Shown here piece by piece: positions 57,019 through 64,000 of a stretch of DNA of 64,000 nt. The DNA lies in the NCBI GenBank assembly GCA_031769625.1, contig JAUIMM010002579.1:1-64000 (forward strand). Direction: 5' to 3'. Each line of letters opens with the position of its first letter. Positions within the stretch are counted from its first letter, which is position 1. This stretch comes from Taudactylus pleione (lineage: Eukaryota; Chordata; Amphibia; Anura; Myobatrachidae). A program made the translations under genes and the position numbers. The notes below the pieces were generated by a model. That model was not told the origin of the DNA, did not search any database, and saw nothing but the letters and a program-made list of their open reading frames with translations.

Positions 57019-57580
57019 GGAGCTCATTCAGACCCGTACGCTAAGCTGTGCTCTCACGCAGCTAGAAGGGGCTGGGTATGCAAATGCTGCGATCGTGCGG
57101 TCTGGTGAATGGACGCCCTGTATGCCTTATAGAGCAACAGCAGTGAGCGCACGCCGGAGTATAAAGACTCCCACCTTTCTTTCATAGCACACGTCATCTC
57201 CAGGTAGTGTGTGATTAATCGGTGACATCGAGAGCCATCGGCGTTGCATGCAGTGCTTGAGGTTAGACCCTACCCCACTGCAAGCACTGCAGACTGAAAT
57301 ACAACCAAGTGACGTGTACAATGACGCTTCTTTGCCAGTTATGTATACCCATAAAACTCTGTTTTGACAGCCAGACACTCCTGCATGCGCAGCCCATTCC
57401 CCGTTCACAAGCATCTTCCCGTTCCCACCCACAAACGGCGCTGTCACTCAAAGTAGCATCCAGTCTGTACTACAAGCGCACGATTCCTGGCCGCAGTTAT
57501 TGGTGCATACTTTGATGCATGCGCGATAATCACCTATAACGTGCGTTCACAGCTTAGCAAACGGGTCTGAATCAGGCCCC
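57019..57580. mobile_element. MITE with GGAGCTCATTCAGACC / GGGGCCTGATTCAGACC ends
   Basis: Left GGAGCTCATTCAGACCCGTA and right complement GGGGCCTGATTCAGACCCGT are inverted repeats; both continue into AGCTGTG-type words. Ends resemble those at 3509-4114 and 53278-53714. The duplication is unclear. Interior is non-coding. Confidence 0.7.
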
Positions 57581-57809
57581 AAGTTCCTTCGCCCCGCCAT
57601 TTTGGGCCATCCCTTTCAGCTAAATTTAATTTCCCTTTGGCGTATTAGGTTAGAGACTAATGTATAGAGGTTTAAGTTAACAAAAACTGTGCTGTATGCT
57701 GAAGAGTGAGGAATTTGAAAGCAACCTTATGTTTGATTTATATTTAATGCAAGAATGAGGGATTAGTATAGCGAGATAGTCATTCATAGATGATGCTGTA
57801 TTACCTGTG
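57581..57809. other. No recognisable gene
   Basis: Short anonymous stretch before the next MITE. Confidence 0.4.
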
Positions 57810-57817
57810 TTGTAGAC

Positions 57818-58018
57818 CACAGGTTCTCAAACTCAGTGCTCAGGACCCCAAACAGTACATGTTTTCTAGGTCTCCTCACAGAATCACAAGGGAAATGATC
57901 AGCTCCACCTGTGGACCTTAAAAATGTGTCTGAGTAATGATTACAGCTGTGTTCCCACTGCGTGACTGGCAAATCGTGAACTGTGTGGGGTCCTGAGGAT
58001 AGAGTTTGAGAACCACTG
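57818..58018. mobile_element. hAT-type MITE CACAGGTTCTCAAACTC
   Basis: Left CACAGGTTCTCAAACTCAGT and right (complement) CAGTGGTTCTCAAACTCTAT, with GGACCCC/GGGGTCC further in. Flanks TTGTAGAC (57810-57817) and CTCTAGAC (58019-58026) agree at six of eight bases, an eroded 8-bp hAT-type duplication. 201 bp, non-coding. Confidence 0.8.
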
Positions 58019-58026
58019 CTCTAGAC

Positions 58027-58457
58027 CAGTGGTGTATATTACCTAGGGGTTGCAGCTCACCCAGTAAAATCCACCACTTCAGTGAGCCAATTGCAGTCCA
58101 TGACTGCACTGGCTACACTGACTGGCAGTGGCTTCCCATTTGAAGCGCTAGCTGCCATTCACACAGGACAGACAGCCCCAGAGGGAGGAGTTTCCTCCCC
58201 CTGGGACTGCCAGGCTGCAAATAGCAGCTTCAGGAGGAAGCTGCAGCTCTGCCTTTTTGGGCAGCCCTACAACGTCTTCTAGGGGGGCTGCAGCCGATGC
58301 ACTCCCTAGAAGCCAGTGTTATGCGCATGTGCTGTGGCACTGCTGCTTGTGCGCATGCGCCATCTGCCAGATCCATTGCGCATGTTCCAGGGCTCAGCCG
58401 GCTGGACCAGTAGTGGCAGCCCCCCTCATGCAAGAGGGTAGGAGCCACTGTTGGTAC
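58027..58457. other. No gene; GC-rich anonymous repeat-like sequence
   Basis: GC-rich sequence with GCAGCT- and GCGCATG-rich words; overlapping short frames on both strands have no motif. It may be part of an older repeat. Confidence 0.4.
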
Positions 58458-58460
58458 TAA

Positions 58461-58511
58461 AGGCCCCCATACATCAGCAATTGATTGCAAATTGCTGATG
58501 TATGGGGACCT
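58461..58511. mobile_element. Very short palindromic MITE, TSD TAA
   Basis: AGGCCCCCATACATCAGCAA and its complement (with one mismatch) are separated by only about 8 bases. Flanked by TAA on both sides (58458-58460, 58512-58514). This is an element reduced almost to its two termini, PIF/Harbinger-like by its 3-bp duplication. Confidence 0.82.
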
Positions 58512-58514
58512 TAA

Positions 58515-59400
58515 CTCCTTAGCACAACTTTACATGCAGAGGTAGAAATGATTTACAAAATAAAGAAATGTATTGCTTAATATTTATTGGACGTAATCCT
58601 GGTGATAGAATACTGGACAACAAACTGATACTTGCAGTAGTACAATTATCCATAGACCACATAAGCTGTCTATTCTGTCCAGCAATAGGAAAGGAGTGAA
58701 ACAGTTGAATACATTTGGGGAATATTAAAAAAAAAAAAAATGTAAATATAGTTGTATTTTCCAGAATACAGATCCTCAGCTTAGTCATCACATCTTATTT
58801 GGTCATTAGCCGTCACAGCATAGACCTCCACCTCACACAATGGGAGATACTCTTTTCGCTCTTTCATAATTATTGTAACATAGCGTCCTTCTATGCCATG
58901 GCTGCAAATCTTAATAGTCGGGTTGTTGGACATCCTGATTGTTCGACACCTACACAGGAGGGAGAATGAATGACAATATCCATCAATTATCTTTATAGCA
59001 GTCCTGGACAAATCCCAGCAGCAAGTGCTCCCAACAATTAATGCTGGCATCTAATATTTTAGATTCTACTTTTAAGAGCCCTGGATGCAGATCTGACTTC
59101 CTAAGGGATACTGCTGGCTCCAAATTTTTTTTAAAATTTGGAGCCAGCAGTATTTATACCCCGTTCCACACAGTTGGTAAAGACCTGCCCCATATGAAAT
59201 CCGATGAATTGTACAGTGAATAATCAGTTGTAAGATAATTGCCCAAGTCCAGATTTCCCCCCTCCCCCCCAGTATGCAGCTACAAGAGACAACCCTCTTC
59301 CAGAGTTTCTTTCTTCAGTCTCCAATGTAGTAGAGTGGCTAGACCCTAAAGCTTCAGTTTCTTCGAAGTTGAGGAGAAAAAAAAAAAAAAAAAAAAAAGG
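58515..59400. other. No gene; AT-rich sequence with one hairpin
   Basis: No motif-bearing frame. It includes the perfect hairpin at 59108-59153 and a poly-A tract at about 59373-59398 next to the hAT element. Confidence 0.5.
59108..59153. repeat. Perfect 21-bp hairpin
   Basis: ATACTGCTGGCTCCAAATTTT is followed by a TTTT loop and its exact complement (59133-59153). It could be a fold-back element or a small-RNA hairpin; it has no TIR-type flank that I can see. Confidence 0.85.
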
Positions 59401-59408
59401 TTTCTTAC
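59401..59408. repeat. hAT left target-site duplication
   Basis: TTTCTTAC, identical to 63851-63858. Confidence 0.95.
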
Positions 59409-59558
59409 TAGGGGTGAGCGGGCTCGGATTTCTGAAATCCGAACCCCCCCGATCCGAGTCCGATCAGAGTTAGGCTCGACTTTTCCCGCCTGACTCGGAT
59501 CTGAAATCGAGGCAAAACGTCATCATCCCGCCTTCCGAGTCTCGCGGGTTTTGGATCC

Positions 59559-59567
59559 TATATAAGG
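59559..59567 (+). promoter_or_regulatory. TATA-like box of the hAT transposase
   Basis: TATATAAGG lies about 570 bp before the transposase ATG and is followed by a GC-rich start region (GGCGCCATTTTCTCACT). Position suggests the element's own promoter. The leader after it holds a (GTAGT)n tract. Confidence 0.6.
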
Positions 59568-60135
59568 TACCCGCGTCGGCGCCATTTTCTCACTCGGCTG
59601 TGGACAGTGAAGAGGGAGGGTGGGAGTTAGGGCTGGCTGGGCTGTGTAGTGTAGTGTAGTGTAGTGCTGCTGTTGTCCACTACTTCAAAGTCCATAGGGG
59701 CTGGCTGTGTTGTGCTGTGCTGCTGTTGTTAATAGGGGCTGTGTCCATTCCTTCAAAGTCCATAGGGGCTGGCTGGACTGTGTTGTGCAGTCAGTTCTCC
59801 ATAGGGGCTGTGTCCACTCCAAAGTCCTGTGCAGTGTCCCAGTCCTAAAGGGATGCTGTAGTGTTGTCCAGGGGGTGCTCTGTCCATCAGGGGTGCTCCC
59901 CCCAAGTGCTAAAAAAATAATATATTTTCTGTGTTTGTGAATTGTGTGCGCAGTAGCCGCACGTGCATCAACAAAGGAGCAGCGCCAAGCGTGCGCCTGT
60001 GTCCCATAAGTAAAGAGCCGGCTGGCTCATTTCTTAAAGGCTGGTGTAACCCACAAAGTGCACTACTCTCCAGCAAAAATAAAAAAATATTTTCTGTGTT
60101 TAGTCGCACGTATATATCAAATCGATATAACATAA

Positions 60136-63100
60136 ATGGAGGACCAAACTTTCTCCGATAAAAATAAAATAGAGAAAGATCAAGAACCACTTCCTCCTAG
60201 TGCTGAAGCTGCTGCCACTAGTCATGACATAGACGATAACATGCCATCAACGTCGTCTGCCAAGGGCGATGCCCAATGTCATAATAGAGGGCACATACAA
60301 TCCCAAATGACAAAGTTCAGGAAAATGACCTTGAAAAAAACATTTAAATCATCTGAAGAGAAATGTAAACTTGCCAATATGCCATTTACGACACGGAGTG
60401 GCAAGGAACGGCTAAGGTCAATCCCTAGTATGTTCATGACTAGTGGTTCAGCTTCACATGACGATGGAAGCCCTCCTCCCACTAAAAAAATCAAAAAAAG
60501 AGTTAAGCTGGCAAAAGCACAGCGAAGAACTGTGCTTTCTAAGAAGATATCACAAATCCCCAAGGAGAGTCCAAGTGTGGTGGTGGTTGCGATGCCTGAC
60601 CTTCCCAGCACTGGACGGGAAGAGGTGGCTCTTTCCACCATTTGCACGCCCCCTGCAAGTGCTGAAAGGAGCACCCACAGTCCACTTGCTGATATGCAAA
60701 TTGAAGAGGTCACTGTTGAAGTACAACAGGATGAGGATACTGGTGTAGCTGGCGCTGAGGAGGAAGTCGGTGAGGAGGATTCTGATGGTGATGTGGTTTG
60801 TTTAAATCAGGCTCCAGGGGAGACAGTTGTCCGTGGGATGAAAAAGCCCATCACGGTCATGCCTGGGCAGAAGACCAAACATTCCACCTCTTTGGTCTGG
60901 CAATATTTCTATCCAAATCCGGACAACAACTGTCTTGCCATATGTACCTTATGTAAAGGTGGAATAAGTAGGGGTAGGGACGTTAACCACCTAGGAACAT
61001 CCTCCCTTATACGGCACCTGCAGCGAGTTCATAATAAGTTACTGTCAAGTTCAGAAACTTTGGCGAAGACCGTAAGCAGTCCAGGGACACCTAAATCCAG
61101 TTGTCCTGTTGTATCCAAGCGCCTGCAAACCACACCGTCAACTCCCTCCTCGTCAATTTCCTCCTTAGTCAGGATCGGAAGTAGTCCTGCAGGCCATGTC
61201 ACTGGCATGACTGACTCTCCTATCCCGGATTCCTCCGGAGGATCCTGCATTGCTACGCCTACTTCTGCTGCTGCTGTTGCTGCTGCTGGGAGTCGTTCAT
61301 CATCCCAGAGAGGAAGTAGGAACACCACTACTTTTACTAAACAATTGACCCTCCAACAGTCCTTAGCGAAGAGGATGAAGTACGACAGCAGTCATCCTGA
61401 AGCAAAACGTATAACTGAGGCCTTGACTGCTATGTTGGTGTTAGACGTGCGTCCGGTATCCGCCATTAGTGCAGTGGGATTTAGACAATTGCTGGAGGTA
61501 GTGTGTCCCCGGTTCCAAATCCCGTCTAGATTCCACTTCACTAGGCAGGCGATACCGAGACTGTACAGAAACGTCAGAAAAAGTGTCCTCAGTGTCCTGA
61601 AAAATGCCGTTGTACCCAATGTCCACTTAACCACGGACATGTGGACAAGTGGAACAGGGCAGACTAAGGACTATATGACTGACAGCCCACTGGGTAGATG
61701 TATCACCTTACGCAGCAACAGCAGCAGCGTCACCAGTAGCAGCATCTCAGAAATGCCAGCTCGTTCCAAGGCAGGCTACGCTGTGTATCACCGGTTTCAG
61801 TAAGAGGCACACCGCCGACAACCTCTTAGAGAAACTGAGGGAAATCATCACCCAGTGGCTTACCCCACTTAGACTCTCCTGGGGATTTGTGATATCTGAC
61901 AACGCCACCAATATTGTGCGGGCATTACATCTGGGCAAATTCCAGCACGTACCATGTTTTGCTCACACAATAAACTTGGTGGTGCAGAATTTTCTGAAAA
62001 GCGACAGGGGCGTGCAGGAAACGCTTTGGGTGGCCCGAAAAAATTCAGGCCACTTTCGCCATTCAGCGACTGCGTGCTGAAGACTGGAGTGCCAGCAAAC
62101 ACTCTTGAACCTGCCCCGCCATCACCTGAAGCAAGAGGTTGTGACGCGGTGGAACTCAACCCTCTATATGCTTCAGAGGATGGAGGAGCAGCAAAAGGCC
62201 ATTCAAGCCTATACATCCACCTATGACATAGGCAAAGGAGGGGGTATGCACCTGACTCAAGCGCAGTGGAGAATGATTTCCGTGTTGTGCAAGGTTCTCC
62301 AGCCCTTCGAACTTGCCACACGTGAAGTCAGTTCAGACACTGCCAGCTTGAGTCAGGTCATTCCCCTCATCAGGCTTTTGCAGAAGCAGCTGGAGAAAGT
62401 GAAGGAGGAGCTAAGACGGAGCGATTCCGCTCGGCATGTGGGACTTGTGGATGAAGCCCTTCATTCGCTTTGCCAGGATTCCAGGGTGCTCAATCTGTTG
62501 AAATCAGACCACTACATTTTGGCCACCGTGCTCGATCCTAGGTTTAAAGCCTATGTGGTGTCTCTTTCCGGCCGACACAAGCCTGCAGAGGTGCAAAGAC
62601 CTGCTGGTGAATACACTGTCAGCTGAAGCGGAACGTGACACGTCAACAGCTCCTTCTTCATTTTCTCCCGCAACTGGGGCTGCCAGGAAAAACTTAGGTA
62701 TCCTAAGCAACCCGCTGGCGGTGATGCAGGGCAGGCAGGACCAAGTTTGGACATCTGGTCCAGACTGAAGGACCTGGCAACAATTTCTGACATGTCTACT
62801 GTCACTGCATATGATACTGTCACTATTGACAGAATGGTGGAGGATTACATCGGTGACAGCATCCAAGTAGGCATGTCAGACAGTCCATACCTGTACTGGC
62901 AGGAAAAAGAGGCAATTTGGAGGCCCCTGTACAAACTGGCTCTATTTTACCTGAGTTGCCCCCCCTCCAGTGTGTAGTCCGAAAGAGTGTTTAGTGCAGC
63001 CGGGAACCTTGTCAGCGAAAGGCGTAGGAGGTTGCATCCACAGAATGTGGAGAAGATTATGTTCATCAAAATGAATTATCAGCTCTTCCAGGGAGACCAG

Positions 63101-63247
63101 CCTCCAGAACGTACAGAGGGATCTGTGGTGGTGGATTCAAGTGGGGACGAGTTAATACTTTGTGAGGATGAGGATGTACACACTGAAGAGGTTGAGGAAT
63201 CGGTGGATGAGGAGGATGAGGATGACGATGACATCTTGCCTCCGTAG
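60136..63247 (+). pseudogene. hAT transposase with BED zinc finger, broken
   Basis: hAT transposase cuts and joins the element DNA. The first frame (60136-61803, 555 codons) has an acidic/Ser-rich N-terminus and a BED-type finger at about residues 252-297 (CTLC...HLQRVH). The catalytic domain starts at LTTDMWTS. The next frame has VISDNATNIVRALH and VPCFAHTINLVVQNFL. Later come VVTRWNSTLYMLQRM, ATVLDPRFKAY and the C-terminal hATC dimerisation block ERVFSAAGNLVSERRRRLHP, ending in an acidic tail. Lesions: a frameshift at about 61800, an in-frame stop at 62078-62080, frame changes between about 62570 and 62750, and a stop at 62975-62977. Few lesions suggest it died recently. Confidence 0.92.
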
Positions 63248-63850
63248 AGCCAGTTTGTGCAGGGACACATTAATTGCCAGCTTGTTTTGTGGGGGCTCAA
63301 ACGAACCAATCATTTCAGCCACAGTTGTGTGGCAGATCCTGGCGCTGAAATGATTGGTTTGTTAAAGTGTGCATGTCCTGTTTATACAACATAAGGGTGG
63401 GTGGGAGGGCCCAAGGACAATTCCATCTTGCACCTCTTTTTTTTCTTTGCATTATGTACAGTTTCTGGCCTAGTTTTTCAAACTGCCATCCTGTCTGCCA
63501 CTGCAGTATCACGCCTAGATGGGTCACGTGTTTGTGCCGCCCACTCGTGTCGCTTAGCATAGTCATCCAGCTACCTCGGTGCAACCTTTTGGACATAACA
63601 CTATTGTGAGGTGTTCAGAATAGACTGGAAATGAGTGGAAATTAAGGTTATTGAGGTTAATAGCATAGGAGCAGAAAAACCTACAAATTCTGTGATTTTA
63701 GCTGTTTTTATGCTTTTTTTCAAAAAAAATACAGATCCAAACCAAAACACAAAACCCAGAACCCAAAACACGGAAGGGTGGTTTTGGCAAAACCAATCCA
63801 GATCCAAAACCAAAACACAAAACACGAAAAGTGGCCGGTGCACACCCCTA
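63248..63850 (+). other. hAT 3' region
   Basis: Non-coding sequence with a short inverted repeat near 63300-63360 (AACGAACCAATCATTTCAGC and its near-complement), a T-rich tract and the right subterminal CCAAAACACAAAAC repeats. Confidence 0.7.
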
Positions 63851-64000
63851 TTTCTTACGTATAGGACTGTGTAAAAGGCTTAGCCAGTTTCTACAAGACC
63901 TATTTTGTTAAGTGGGATTTACTGGAACCCATCATGGTATTTAAAGACCAAGTTTGTTTTTTTCCCCCCTACGGATAATAGGAAATACTGAATTCCCCTA
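63851..64000. other. hAT right duplication and flank
   Basis: TTTCTTAC (63851-63858) is the right target-site duplication. The rest is anonymous sequence to the window end. Confidence 0.8.

Larger units (their letters stand above)
59409..63850 (+). mobile_element. Complete hAT DNA transposon
   Basis: This 4.44-kb element begins TAGGGGTGAGC and ends with the complement of TAGGGGTGTGC. It is flanked by a perfect 8-bp duplication (TTTCTTAC). Subterminal zones carry repeated GGATCCGA/TCGGATC-type words at the left and CCAAAACACAAAAC-type words at the right, as expected for transposase binding. A TATA-like promoter, a 5' leader and one transposase gene are inside. The transposase is broken, so it could move only with help. 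Confidence 0.95.

Noticed and set aside
60279..60713. 144-codon minus-strand frame within the hAT gene
   Set aside because: It is the antisense shadow of the transposase N-terminal coding region.
1..64000. CRISPR arrays, bacterial operons, prophage or plasmid features
   Set aside because: All recognisable content is vertebrate-type transposable elements. No regularly spaced short repeats with unique spacers, no Shine-Dalgarno-led gene strings and no prokaryotic genes were seen.

Overview
This is vertebrate nuclear DNA made almost entirely of transposable elements; I found no host protein-coding gene. The mix of L1-like LINEs, a gamma/epsilon-type endogenous retrovirus, a Penelope-like element with a GIY-YIG domain, hAT elements and many palindromic MITEs suggests an amphibian, most likely a frog or toad. 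That assignment is inference, not a direct match.

Layout. 1-6.8 kb: hAT-type and palindromic MITEs, a GC-rich minisatellite and DNA-transposon fragments. 6.8-14.1 kb: a near full-length L1-like LINE on the minus strand (L1-A), bounded by a 9-bp target-site duplication. 14.7-43.3 kb: one old provirus on the minus strand (ERV-1), with gag, pro, pol and env recognisable but broken. It has been opened by two later LINEs. L1-B (21.3-28.5 kb, plus) sits inside gag with a perfect 15-bp duplication. L1-C (29.5-42.7 kb, plus) sits in the presumed leader or LTR. L1-C was itself opened by a second provirus (ERV-2, 33.25-38.90 kb, minus), whose LTRs are about 98% identical by eye. The nesting gives a relative chronology: ERV-1 first, then L1-B and L1-C, then ERV-2 into L1-C.

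43.8-52.8 kb: Penelope-like sequence arranged as two halves in opposite orientation. An approximately 1.58-kb inverted repeat (43.76-45.33 kb and 50.28-51.86 kb) is its pLTR, and each arm carries a hammerhead-ribozyme-like motif. Between the halves is a satellite-like segment with an approximately 832-bp direct duplication and a tRNA-like sequence. 52.8-58.5 kb: a dense cluster of MITEs, several with TAA or 8-bp duplications. 59.41-63.85 kb: a complete hAT transposon with a perfect 8-bp duplication, a TATA-like promoter and a BED-finger transposase broken by frameshifts and stops.

No element appears able to move by itself, because every long reading frame carries at least one stop, frameshift, deletion or active-site change. 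The most interesting points are the contrast in ERV-2 between near-identical LTRs and a ruined interior with intact priming signals, the paired C3/G8 change in the Penelope ribozyme motif, and the opposed Penelope halves.
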